From NCBI GenBank assembly GCA_002213445.1, contig NJIE01000026.1, forward strand, positions 62,001 through 126,000: a stretch of DNA of 64,000 bases, given 5' to 3'. Every line of letters begins with the position of its first letter. Positions within the stretch are counted from its first letter, which is position 1. Position numbers and translations under genes: made by a program. Positions 1 to 8,150 of this stretch are shown here, one piece after another. Source of the DNA: Xenophilus sp. AP218F. Its GTDB lineage: Bacteria > Pseudomonadota > Gammaproteobacteria > Burkholderiales > Chromobacteriaceae. Below the pieces are notes generated by a model. It was not told the origin of the DNA. It saw nothing but the letters and a program-made list of their open reading frames with translations, and made no database searches.

Positions 1-172
1 TGGCCGAGGTCAACGTCTGGGAAATGGCCAGACCCGCCGCATCGTCCTTGGCGCTGTTGATGCGCAAACCGGAGGACAAGCGCTGCAGGGATTGGCTCAG
101 GGCGTTGGCCGAGTTGTTGAGGTTGAGCTGCGCCTGCAGCGAGGTGACGTTGGTGTTGACGGTAATGGCCAT
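1..172 (-). CDS. fliC: Flagellin, N-terminal part (cut by window edge)
   Basis: Encodes the first 57 residues of a flagellin, the exported subunit of the flagellar filament. The start [15 protein letters not shown] and the later [20 protein letters not shown] are the conserved D0/D1 helix that packs filament subunits. The start codon is preceded by AGGAG about 6 bases upstream, and a sigma-28-type promoter lies further upstream. The rest of the gene lies outside the window. It is a close paralogue of the complete flagellin at 2666-3883, with nearly the same N-terminal sequence. Confidence 0.93.
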   Translation of the reverse strand, partial: MAITVNTNVTSLQAQLNLNNSANALSQSLQRLSSGLRINSAKDDAAGLAISQTLTSA

Positions 173-569
173 GATGACTCTCCTGATAATCCTGTTGGGC
201 AATGAGGCTTGCTTACCAGTCATATCGGCCGCCGCTTTGTGAACTTTACACTTGATATGTGAATTTTCACACTACGCGCCGAGGGAGTTGTTTTGTCATC
301 AAAAAAACAACAGTTAAACACCAAAGGTCATTATCAAAAACGCCCGGGCGCGCTCACGGAACGGTTTGGCGCCTCGCCTTGGGACAATGAGAGCGGATTG
401 GTCCTGGCGGTGGAGGCAGACCAATCGAGAATCCTTGAACGGCGCGGCGCGTCCTGAAAGTTGCGCCGCGGTGAAATCAGCGCACAGGCCCGACTCTCAA
501 AACACGCACGCGTCTCGGCGAAGCCGACGCCGCGCCGCCAGCAGCAGGCACAACGGGCGGCTCTGAGGC
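173..569. other. Intergenic region upstream of the first flagellin
   Basis: About 400 bases without a convincing gene. The end near the flagellin holds its ribosome binding site and sigma-28-type promoter. Bases 290-345 are AT-rich. A 66-codon plus-strand reading frame at 366-566 has no recognisable features and is not taken as a gene. No clear terminator for the gene ending at 570 is visible, only a weak GC-rich inverted repeat near 530-550 without a T-run. Confidence 0.6.
222..248 (-). promoter_or_regulatory. Sigma-28 (FliA) type promoter of the first flagellin
   Basis: On the minus strand the sequence reads TAAA, 15 bases, GCCGATAT. This matches the flagellar sigma-28 consensus TAAA-N15-GCCGATAA at all but the last base. 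It lies about 50 bases before the flagellin start, leaving room for a short leader with the ribosome binding site. Late flagellar genes such as flagellins are normally read from this promoter class. Confidence 0.85.
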
Positions 570-1040
570 CTAATAGGCGTAATTGGTATTGCTGGCCATC
601 TCGATCTGGACCAGCTTGACCCGCTTGTCCGCTTGCAGGCGCTTTTGCACGGCCAGCAAATCCGCGCGCGTCGGCGTATCGAAGACCACCACGTTCTGCA
701 TCGTGAAACTGACGGTCAAGCCGTGATCTCTGGCGACTGCGGCAGATTGCGCATGAGGCATCAGTTGCGCCAGGATCAGCCCGGTCGCGGTGGCGGACTC
801 CGGCTGCGAAGCGGGCTGCAACACGTCTCCGCGTTTGAGCGCAGACGCGGCCGGCTGGCCCCCCGCGCCGCGCCTGGCGTTTAACGCGAACGGCGACGCC
901 ACGCTGGCCGGCCTCGGCAGGTAATACACCTTGCCGTCGATGAGGATGGCGGCACCCGCCTGCTTGACGCCGGTCGCGGCATGCGCGCCGATCGCTGCGG
1001 AGAAGGCCAGCACGCCGGCCAGAATCAGAGTGGTCTTCAT
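570..1040 (-). CDS. Small secreted protein, possible chaperone/partner of the adjacent subtilase
   Basis: A 156-residue protein with a clear Sec signal peptide (charged start, hydrophobic stretch LILAGVLAFSAAIG, cleavage near AHA-A). The mature part has no domain I can name with certainty. It has a Pro/Ala-rich middle and a C-terminal alternating hydrophobic segment (residues about 108-150). It begins 32 bases after the decayed kexin-like subtilase gene, with CAGGAG upstream of its ATG, so the two were probably one operon. In Aeromonas sobria the kexin-like protease ASP needs a small secreted chaperone, ORF2 (about 150 residues), encoded directly downstream. Position, size and export signal here fit that role, but this is inference. 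The reading frame is intact although the partner is broken. Confidence 0.6.
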   Translation of the reverse strand: MKTTLILAGVLAFSAAIGAHAATGVKQAGAAILIDGKVYYLPRPASVASPFALNARRGAGGQPAASALKRGDVLQPASQPESATATGLILAQLMPHAQSAAVARDHGLTVSFTMQNVVVFDTPTRADLLAVQKRLQADKRVKLVQIEMASNTNYAY

Positions 1041-1072
1041 CTCACGCTCCTGTGGCCGAAGAAGCGGATATG

Positions 1073-2357
1073 TCAGGACTTCAAGCGACCGGTTGAATTA
1101 GGGAGTTTTTGTCTGGAGACGGTAGTGCCTTGGCGAAGCGCGTGAACATATTCACCGGCATTGGTATCGACCACGCGCAAACGCCACTTTCCTTGCGCCT
1201 GTTCTCCATAGCAGTGAACGGACAGCAACCGCTGCTGATTGAGACCATACTTCTCGGCAATCAGCGCAGTGCGGGGGATCAGCAGTAGCGAGCGGATACC
1301 CGCGGGCGAAGTCAACTGCATCGCCAGGTCGTTGACCCGGCCGTGCTGGGCATCCACCAGCACCTGCACCGCTTCCACCGTCAGCGCCTCGGTCTGCTCG
1401 AACTCGCTGACAATGCCGCCGGTGTCCCCATCCGGAATCGCAGCTTGAACATTCACCGGCTTCCAGGCGCTTATCACCAGAGCAGGCAATGCCATGTGAC
1501 TACCACCTTTTGCCAGCGCCGCATCGACGTCAATCAATCCAAAGCCATAAAATACGAAGCGCGCTTTCCTCCCGCATTCAGCGCAGAGAGCACTACGTTC
1601 CAGTCATCGCTGTTCTCGACCGGAATATTGGCGTCCGCATGGGTAAACCATGGTTGCCATCCGAGCCGAAAATCAGATCCTCACCACGTTTGAAATTCAG
1701 GTAGCCGTTGCCGGCTGTCTTGACGAATACCACCCCGCGTCCGCCATGGCTTTCCTGGCTGACTTTCTGATAAGCCTGCTCCCGAAGCTTGAGGCTCAAG
1801 TCGGCGTCCGGATTGCCCGGCATGGACTTGACCGGTACGGGCTCTGGTTGAAGACGCGCGCGTCGGTGGGCAGATCCCGCAAGGAACCATCCGGCTTGAA
1901 TCCATGCGCCAAGCGCCAACTGTCGGCGGTCTGCTTTTTGAGCCAGTTGAAACCTTGCAATTTGGCAGCCGGTACCGCGCCGGGTCCGCCAATATGATTG
2001 GAAGCGACCGCGGCGGCGATGCCGGCCACCTTGGTGCCGTGCGAGTTCTTGCCGTCGGCGGAGCTGGGGTCATTGCCGCCGTTGAGGAAATTGATCGAGC
2101 CGGGCGCGGCATTGGCGGCCAGGTCCGGATGGTTGACGTCCAGCCCATCGTCGACCATGGCGATGGTCACCCCTGGCCAAGCGTGCCCGCGGCGTGCGCC
2201 GCGGCGAGGTTGAGGTCCGCGCCGGCGATGCCCGCCTGGCGGGAGAAGGCCGTCTGGCCTGTGTTTTGCAGATACCACTGCTGGAGAAGCAGCGGATCGC
2301 CAGCGGCGTGGCCGCCAACGCCAAAGCGACGGCGTGGCTGAGGGTGACGGTGCGCAT
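1073..2357 (-). pseudogene. Decayed kexin-like S8 subtilase with P-domain (frameshifts and internal deletion)
   Basis: Pieces of one subtilisin-family secreted protease lie in order but in different frames. They are: a signal peptide starting MRTVTLSHAVALALAA (start at 2357 with AGGAG upstream); DPLLLQQWYLQNTGQ, typical of the start of the mature enzyme; the Asp motif VTIAMVDDGLD; the His motif HGTKVAGIAAA; the oxyanion region VVFVKTAGNG; then DANIPVENSDDWNVVLSAL. The last piece runs straight into YGFGLIDVDAALAKGG and a proprotein-convertase P-domain (about 1073-1450). The block that should carry the catalytic Ser motif GTSxxxP is missing between about 1540 and 1600. At least four frame changes plus this deletion mean no active protease can be made. 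Neighbouring genes are intact, which argues against sequencing error. Confidence 0.85.
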
Positions 2358-2401
2358 GTTTGCTCCTGAGTCTGTTTTTCTCGCGGCAAAGCTCGCTCCG
2401 G

Positions 2402-2417
2402 CCTGTCAGCAGACAGG
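2402..2417. promoter_or_regulatory. Perfect 16-base dyad upstream of the subtilase pseudogene
   Basis: CCTGTCAGCAGACAGG has 6-base perfect arms around AGCA and lies 45-60 bases before the start of the former subtilase. It could be an operator for a dimeric regulator or simply a leader hairpin. It resembles a lux-type box only loosely, so no regulator is assigned. Confidence 0.3.
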
Positions 2418-2610
2418 ATGAGCCGGGCTGGCTGGCGAGCGATTAGCCGCGGGAAAAGCCTCTTGGAAGCTAGTATTCAATTATTAGCACTTGAAAATAA
2501 CAGGTTGAATAAACAAGTAAATTATTGATAATTTGCCATTTTTCTGTTCATTCACCAATGGGGCGAAGTCAGTCTTGCCCGGGCTTGACAGACTTGTTGT
2601 GCAGGCGCAA

Positions 2611-2635
2611 GAAAAAACCCGGCATGGCCGGGTTT
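2611..2635 (-). terminator. Rho-independent terminator of flagellin 2
   Basis: Nine-base perfect arms AAACCCGGC / GCCGGGTTT around a 3-base loop, followed on the minus strand by a run of T. It lies 30 bases after the flagellin stop codon. Confidence 0.85.
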
Positions 2636-2665
2636 GTGTCAAAACGGCAGGCAAACCGCCCGCGC

Positions 2666-3883
2666 TTATTGCAGCAGGCTCAGCGCCGCCTGCGGCAGCT
2701 GGTTGGCTTGCTTCAGCACCGAGGTGCCGGCTTGTTGCAGAATCTGGTGCTTGGTCATGGTAGCGGTTTCGGAGGCGAAGTCCACGTCCATGATGCGGCT
2801 GTTGGCGGCGGTCAGGTTTTCGGTGTAATTGCCCAGGTTGTTGACTACCGCCTCGAAGCGGTTCATCACCGAACCGAAAGTGGAACGCAAATTGGAGATT
2901 TGGCCAATATCGGCGTCCAGTTTGGACAACGCATCCTGAGCGCTCTTCTGGGTACTGATATCAATCGTTTTAATCGCAGCCAAATCGGAGTTATACGAGT
3001 TCAAAGCGCCTTTGCTGCCGATGCCGGGATTGGCATCCTTGAAGGTATTCAGCGTGTCTGTTGCAGTGGCGACGTCATCACGCGCCGTTTTCAGCTCACC
3101 TGCCAATGTCGCTTTTTTAGTAGGATCGGCTTCTGCGCGCCAGGCAGCATCTTTTTCATCCACCAGCTTTTGCTTGGCAGCCAGATCCGCGCCCAGGAAC
3201 GCAACATTCGCTTGCTTGTATTCCTTTTCGCGTGCCGCGATGGTTTCAGGCGTCACGCCGAGCTTGGGATCTGCGCCCTTGGCATCGTCCCAAGCCGTCT
3301 TCGCGGCGTCTGCTTTGGCTTTCGCGTCGGTGGCCACTTTCGCCAGACCTGCCGCACTGGTGTCTTTGCTGGCGGCTGCGCTGCTGGTCAGGTCGGTGGT
3401 CTGGATGCTCAGCTGGTTATCTTTTTGTCCGAACGAGCCCACCTGGAAAGTCAGTTCCTTGCCGCCGGAAAGCAACTTGGTGCCGTTGAATTCGGTCGTC
3501 TGGATGATGCGGGAGATTTCCTGGGTCAACTGGTCGGCTTCGTTCTGCAGCTGCGAGCGGTTGGTGTCGCTGACCGAGCCGTTGGAAGCCTGCACGGCGA
3601 TTTCGCGGATGCGCTGCATGCTGTTGGCGATCTGACCCAGCGCGCCTTCGGCGGTTTGCGCGACGGACAGACCGTCGTTGGCGTTTTTCATGGCCTGGTT
3701 GTTGCCGCGAATGGCCGAGCTCATGGTCTGAGAGATGGCGAGGCCGGCGGCATCGTCCTTGGCGCTGTTGATGCGCAGGCCGGAGGACAGGCGCTGCAGC
3801 GACTGGCTGAGCGAGTTGGCGGAGCCGTTCAGCAGACGTTGTGAGCTGAGCGAGGTGACGTTGGTGTTGACGGTGATTGCCAT
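2666..3883 (-). CDS. fliC: Flagellin (complete)
   Basis: A 405-residue flagellin, the secreted subunit that polymerises into the filament. Residues 1-160 ([15 protein letters not shown]..., [20 protein letters not shown]) and about 310-405 (IMDVDFASETATMTKHQI, ending QAALSLLQ) are the conserved D0/D1 helices. The central region, about 170-300, is rich in Ala, Lys, Asp and Thr with long helical stretches and looks like coiled coil, not the usual beta-rich surface domain. Its many Ser and Thr residues are candidate sites for O-linked nonulosonic acid. The gene has its own sigma-28-type promoter and terminator, so it is probably monocistronic. It is a tandem paralogue of the flagellin at 1-172. 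Confidence 0.97.
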   Translation of the reverse strand: MAITVNTNVTSLSSQRLLNGSANSLSQSLQRLSSGLRINSAKDDAAGLAISQTMSSAIRGNNQAMKNANDGLSVAQTAEGALGQIANSMQRIREIAVQASNGSVSDTNRSQLQNEADQLTQEISRIIQTTEFNGTKLLSGGKELTFQVGSFGQKDNQLSIQTTDLTSSAAASKDTSAAGLAKVATDAKAKADAAKTAWDDAKGADPKLGVTPETIAAREKEYKQANVAFLGADLAAKQKLVDEKDAAWRAEADPTKKATLAGELKTARDDVATATDTLNTFKDANPGIGSKGALNSYNSDLAAIKTIDISTQKSAQDALSKLDADIGQISNLRSTFGSVMNRFEAVVNNLGNYTENLTAANSRIMDVDFASETATMTKHQILQQAGTSVLKQANQLPQAALSLLQ

Positions 3884-3935
3884 GTTGATTCCCCTTGGCG
3901 GCCAAACGGCCGGAAACTCGATTCAGATGCCAAGG

Positions 3936-3962
3936 AAATCGGCCCGCCTCATGGATTCATTA
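3936..3962 (-). promoter_or_regulatory. Sigma-28 (FliA) type promoter of flagellin 2
   Basis: On the minus strand TAAT, 15 bases, GCCGATTT. It has the spacing of the sigma-28 consensus and matches 3 of 4 bases of the -35 and most of the -10. It sits about 52 bases before the ATG, almost the same distance as the better match before the first flagellin. Confidence 0.7.
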
Positions 3963-4027
3963 TGAAAATGGTATTATTACCAAAAGGCTTTGTTTAAAAT
4001 TCGCAAACCACCCAGCTCTGTGGGCGC

Positions 4028-4059
4028 AAAAAAAAACGGCTGCCTGTCGGCAGCCGTTA
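4028..4059 (-). terminator. Rho-independent terminator after the large glycosyltransferase
   Basis: Arms ACGGCTGCC / GGCAGCCGT around loop TGTC, followed on the minus strand by a run of nine T. It separates the glycosylation genes from flagellin 2. Confidence 0.88.
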
Positions 4060-4081
4060 AGGGACGATGTCTGGCGCGCGC

Positions 4082-7000
4082 TCAGCCGTGCAGCGCCCGG
4101 AACCAGTCCTCGTTGTGATCCTCCAGCCAATAATGCCGCTGCACCCAGTCCCTGAGAGCGTCGCCTTCGCGCGCGGCGGCGTCCAGATCGTTGACCCGGC
4201 TGCGGATAGCCTCTACCCACAGCTTGGGATCGTTGGCCAGGCGGCATACCGGCGCGTCGTTGGTCTGATAGGGGAAGATGTCGGTGCATACCACCGGCCA
4301 GCCCAATACTCCGTACTCCAGCAACCGCAGATTGCTCTTGGCTTCGTTGAAGGCGTTCATTTCCAGCGGCGCTACGGCCAGGTCCAGATTCAGCGACGCC
4401 ATTTTCTCCGGATACTGGCTGAACGGCACGCCGGGGTGGACCTCCTTCACGTAGGGGCGGAACTGCGGCAAGGTCATGCCCATGAACACCCACTCGACTT
4501 CTTCATGAGTCTGCTTCAGCACCTCCAGCAATAGCTCAAGGTCGCCGCGGTGTTGCGACGCGCCGACCCAGCCCACGCGCGGCTTGCTCCCGGCGCGCCG
4601 CTCGGTTTTCAGCCCCGCCCAAGTACTCTTGCGCAAGCGGTTGGGTATCACAGCAATGTCGTCTATCATCCCGGCGCAGAATTCAAGCAGCGGCTCGGTG
4701 GAGACGATCAGGGCATCGCACTTCTTCAGCGATTGACGCAAACGGTGCTTGGCGTCAGGGAATTGCCATTTCCACAGGTCGTACAAATCGCTCTTCAGCG
4801 GCAGACCGCCCACCATATCGTCGATGCCGAACACCAGCCTCATCTCGGGCAGGAAGCGGCGGTATTGCTGCATCGAGTACTGGATGTCGTCGGTAATCGC
4901 CGTGTGCATCAGCAAGGTGTCGGGCGCGATGCGCGCCAGTTCGACAATGGACGGCAAGCCGCGCATCGGCTGCAGGATTTCCCCGTCCAGGCGGCCTTGC
5001 TCCTGCAAGACGGTCAAGGGCATGCTCAAGCGATATTCGCCGCTGCCGCCGGGCACCGGCATGCCCAGCACCCGCTTGCGTCCCGGCAGCAACGGGTCCC
5101 AGGACACCTGACGATCAACTTCCACGTCCATCTTGCCGGTGCGCAGCGACAAATGCCGGTTATAGCCCGGGTCATGCTTGAGCACCGGCAGCCAGCGCTC
5201 CAGAAAACCGTACATCTCCTCGTGCTCGCGCACGGTGGCCTCCAGCGCCACGCGCGGGTCGCGGGTGACCTGTTTGATGCTCTTGGCGTGGTGGTGGTAC
5301 ATCACGGCGTAAGGGTTGTAGACATTGCGCCAGCCGGCCTGCTGCACCTTGACGCAGAAGTCCACATCGTTGAACCAGACTTTGAATCTCTCCTGATCCA
5401 GGCCGCCAACCTGCTGGTAAATGGACTTGGCCACCAACAGGCAGGCGCCAGTGACGGCAGAGTAATTCTGCATGGTCTGGGCCCGGTTCATGTAGCCCGG
5501 CAAGTTCATGTCCTGGGAATCGAAAGCATGCGCGGCCACGGAGAACAGACCGCCGGGCAAGCCCAGCACGATGCCGGCATGCTGCAGCAGGCCGATTTCC
5601 GGAAACAGCAAGCGCGCCCCCACCGCGCCGACCCCTGGCTGCTGGGCGGTCGCCAGCAAACGGGTCAGCCAGTTGCCCAGCGCGACTTCGGTATCGTTGT
5701 TGAGCAGCAGCAGGTATTCGCCCCGGGCGGTCTCCGCGCCCAGATTGCACTGCGCTGAGAAGTTGAAAGGGGCGTCGTAATCGACAATCTGCACCCGCTG
5801 CGGGAAGCGCTGCCGCAGACTCTGGTAATACTCCAGCGTCTCCGGCTGTTCCGAGCGATTATCCACGATCACCAGTTCGAAATTCTGGTAATCGGTTTTT
5901 GCGAACAGCCCCTCGACGCAAGGCTCCAGCAGTTCCAGCTTGTCCCGATTGGGAATGATGATGGAAACCAGCGGCTCATCCTGCAATCGGTACTCATAAT
6001 GAAAGGTGCCGGTCGCCAGGCCGGGAGAAACCTCGACGGGAAAGCCGCAGCGGCGGGCATGATTTTCCAGCGCCACCTGGCGCGAACCATGGCCAAGGTA
6101 GTCGAACTCAGGATCGACCCAAGGCAGCGACAGCAACATGTCGTCCACGTGCGCGGCCATTTTCGGGCCGTGCTGCTCCATCAGCCGCAGCAGCAGATCG
6201 TAGCCATACGCTTCCGGATAGGGCTGCACACCGCCCACCGCGACCAGCGCCCGGGTGGAAAACGCCGCGGCGTAACCGATGTAATCCATCGACCGCAGGT
6301 ATTCCGGCGAGAAATCGGGCCGGAATGCCGGCAGGAAGCGCTCTCCCATCGGCGAAACGATATCGCTGTCGCAGTACACCACCGGGCTGTCCGGGTTCTG
6401 ATGGATGGCCTCCCCCACCCGGACCAGCGTTTGCGGCTGCATCCGGAATCCGGCCGGCAGCAACCACACCCAGTCAGACGGTTGGTCCGCGATGAAAGCA
6501 TTGATGGCGTTGGCGACCGCATTGGCGTCATCCATGCCCGATACCCTGGCCCATCCCAGCTGCTTGCTTTGCTGGAAAACCGGGTCCGGCGCGTCCCAGT
6601 CGGCCACCACCAGCAGCCGCCAGTATTTGTAGAGCTGCTTCTCCATGGCCGTGAGAGAGTGGCTCAGCAGCCGGCTCTTTTCCTTGGGCGCCAGCACGAT
6701 CAGGTTGAATACCGGCTGTGCCTTCCATACCTTCATCATCCGCTCGGCCAATTGCTCGGCGTGCACCTCGCGGAAATTATGTCCGCGCAGCCAACGCATA
6801 TAAGCCAATTGGCTGCTTTGATCGTTGTTGCTGCTGCGACCGAGGAAAGGCTTGCCCAACAAGGCAGGCATGCCTTGCTGCAGCTCGGCCGGAAGCACTC
6901 GGTTCCACGCCGCCAGGTATTCCGGGATCAGGTTTTCCAGGCTGCGCTGGCCGCTGACGTAGTCGCGAGCGCGCCGCGCCATCGCCTTGCGCTCCTGCTC

Positions 7001-7933
7001 GTTCTCGATCAGCTCCGCGATAGCGTCATACCAGGCGTCGGGTTTGTTTTCCGCCACCTTGGCCAAGTCTTTGTCCTTCAGAAACTGATAGGACGGCGCA
7101 TCCGACACCACGCTGGCGGCGCCGACGATGGAGTAATCCAGCCATTTGATGTCGGATTTGCAATCGTTGAACTCGTCTCGGCTAAGCGGCGCCAGGGCGA
7201 TATCCAGCTTCAAGGCGGCGAGATGCGAAAAGTATTCGTGGTACATCACCGCATCGGGCACGAAACGCACGCCCTTGCGGCCAACCAGCGCCCGCGGCAC
7301 ATCGCCCCAGAAAACGAATTTCACCTGACCGGCGTAGTCGCTGTAAATGCGGGCCAGCGCCGGCGCGATGATGGCCAGATCCGCGGCGTGGGTGCTGGTG
7401 CCGGCAAAACCGATCACCACCAGATCCTCGCGCGCGGCGGCGGGTTCGACGAAACGATGGCGGCTGACTGCATTGGGCAGCACCGCGACGCTGGGATTCA
7501 GCGGCCGCACCTTCTCCGCCATTTTCTCCGTCGTCACCGTCACCAGCTGGCACTGCGGCAACAGCCAGTTGATATGTTCGATGTACTGGTAGTTTTCGTC
7601 GTACATCGGGTTGGTGGCCGGCAAGCCAGGCAGCCAGTCGTCCATTTCCAGCACCACCGGTTTGCCGGAGGCGAGCACCTTTTCCATCAAGGGGCGGGTC
7701 ACCTCGCTGACAAACCAGCGCTGAACGATGAAGAAATCCATAGAGGCAATGAAATGCTCGTCGTCGTCGAAGGCGTAATCCCCCAGAAAACGCGCCCGTT
7801 CGATGCTCTTGTAGAAGTAGGTATCGATCGCGCCGGCCAACAGCGACAGCGGGTCGGCAATTCTCAGCTTGAAGCAGGCAAACTCGAAAAAGTCCCGCGA
7901 TAAAACCCCAACACGTGGTTTTCTCTTTTGCAT
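4082..7933 (-). CDS. Very large multi-domain glycosyltransferase
   Basis: A 1283-residue cytoplasmic protein with several glycosyltransferase units. Residues about 1-360 and about 960-1283 look like GT-B-type domains (for example VVIGFAGTSTHAADL near the N-terminus and PRVGWVGASQHRGDLE near the C-terminus). Residues about 400-620 are a degenerate GT2-like unit, and about 640-900 a full GT2 unit with PLVSIIIPNRD, then ELVIVDNRS and LLLLNNDTEV. The start chosen is the ATG at 7933 (MQKRKPRVGVLS), which has GAGG 8 bases upstream; a TTG 21 bases earlier is possible. It lies between flagellin 2 and the nonulosonic acid genes, so transfer of sugars to flagellin or to the growing glycan is likely, but donor and acceptor are unknown. 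A 217-base gap holding an inverted-repeat element separates it from the upstream gene. Confidence 0.85.
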   Translation of the reverse strand: MQKRKPRVGVLSRDFFEFACFKLRIADPLSLLAGAIDTYFYKSIERARFLGDYAFDDDEHFIASMDFFIVQRWFVSEVTRPLMEKVLASGKPVVLEMDDWLPGLPATNPMYDENYQYIEHINWLLPQCQLVTVTTEKMAEKVRPLNPSVAVLPNAVSRHRFVEPAAAREDLVVIGFAGTSTHAADLAIIAPALARIYSDYAGQVKFVFWGDVPRALVGRKGVRFVPDAVMYHEYFSHLAALKLDIALAPLSRDEFNDCKSDIKWLDYSIVGAASVVSDAPSYQFLKDKDLAKVAENKPDAWYDAIAELIENEQERKAMARRARDYVSGQRSLENLIPEYLAAWNRVLPAELQQGMPALLGKPFLGRSSNNDQSSQLAYMRWLRGHNFREVHAEQLAERMMKVWKAQPVFNLIVLAPKEKSRLLSHSLTAMEKQLYKYWRLLVVADWDAPDPVFQQSKQLGWARVSGMDDANAVANAINAFIADQPSDWVWLLPAGFRMQPQTLVRVGEAIHQNPDSPVVYCDSDIVSPMGERFLPAFRPDFSPEYLRSMDYIGYAAAFSTRALVAVGGVQPYPEAYGYDLLLRLMEQHGPKMAAHVDDMLLSLPWVDPEFDYLGHGSRQVALENHARRCGFPVEVSPGLATGTFHYEYRLQDEPLVSIIIPNRDKLELLEPCVEGLFAKTDYQNFELVIVDNRSEQPETLEYYQSLRQRFPQRVQIVDYDAPFNFSAQCNLGAETARGEYLLLLNNDTEVALGNWLTRLLATAQQPGVGAVGARLLFPEIGLLQHAGIVLGLPGGLFSVAAHAFDSQDMNLPGYMNRAQTMQNYSAVTGACLLVAKSIYQQVGGLDQERFKVWFNDVDFCVKVQQAGWRNVYNPYAVMYHHHAKSIKQVTRDPRVALEATVREHEEMYGFLERWLPVLKHDPGYNRHLSLRTGKMDVEVDRQVSWDPLLPGRKRVLGMPVPGGSGEYRLSMPLTVLQEQGRLDGEILQPMRGLPSIVELARIAPDTLLMHTAITDDIQYSMQQYRRFLPEMRLVFGIDDMVGGLPLKSDLYDLWKWQFPDAKHRLRQSLKKCDALIVSTEPLLEFCAGMIDDIAVIPNRLRKSTWAGLKTERRAGSKPRVGWVGASQHRGDLELLLEVLKQTHEEVEWVFMGMTLPQFRPYVKEVHPGVPFSQYPEKMASLNLDLAVAPLEMNAFNEAKSNLRLLEYGVLGWPVVCTDIFPYQTNDAPVCRLANDPKLWVEAIRSRVNDLDAAAREGDALRDWVQRHYWLEDHNEDWFRALHG

Positions 7934-7966
7934 TCCATTAGCCTCGCATGGCAAGTTGGCCGTTTA

Positions 7967-8111
7967 GAGCCTGTTCAACGTCTTGTTCCGGCAACGGCTG
8001 TTCTCGTCCGGACGAATGATCCCGAAAGGCGGTCTAGCCAGGCGCCCACTATGCGCCGGCCAGACAACCGCCCCGCTTGCGGCGCGGCCGGAAGGAACGC
8101 TGAACAGGCTC
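7967..8111. repeat. 145-base element with inverted-repeat ends (possible MITE or remnant)
   Basis: GAGCCTGTTCA at 7967-7977 is matched by its perfect reverse complement TGAACAGGCTC at 8101-8111. The similarity continues imperfectly inward for about 10 more bases. The interior is GC-rich and codes for nothing recognisable. Paired ends of this kind are typical of small non-autonomous insertion elements. No target-site duplication is obvious. It fills most of the only large gap in the glycosylation gene run. Confidence 0.5.
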
Positions 8112-8150
8112 TTGCGGCGCAGAGTCAAAACGCAGCGTTCCCACCGATCG

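Larger units (their letters stand above)
2358..2665. other. Intergenic region between flagellin 2 and the subtilase pseudogene
   Basis: About 300 bases without a gene. It holds the flagellin terminator (2611-2635), an AT-rich block at about 2460-2555 that may have carried the promoter of the subtilase gene, and a perfect dyad at 2402-2417. Confidence 0.6.

Noticed and set aside
366-566. Plus-strand 66-codon frame in the flagellin upstream region
   Set aside because: Arg/Ser-rich, low-complexity translation with no recognisable motif or good ribosome binding site; it lies opposite regulatory sequence.
2525-3844. Plus-strand 439-codon frame opposite flagellin 2
   Set aside because: It is the antisense of a clear flagellin gene in GC-rich DNA; the translation has no domain and ends inside the flagellin start region.
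5999-7903. Plus-strand 634-codon frame opposite the large glycosyltransferase
   Set aside because: His/Gln/Arg-rich translation typical of antisense GC-rich sequence; no motif.
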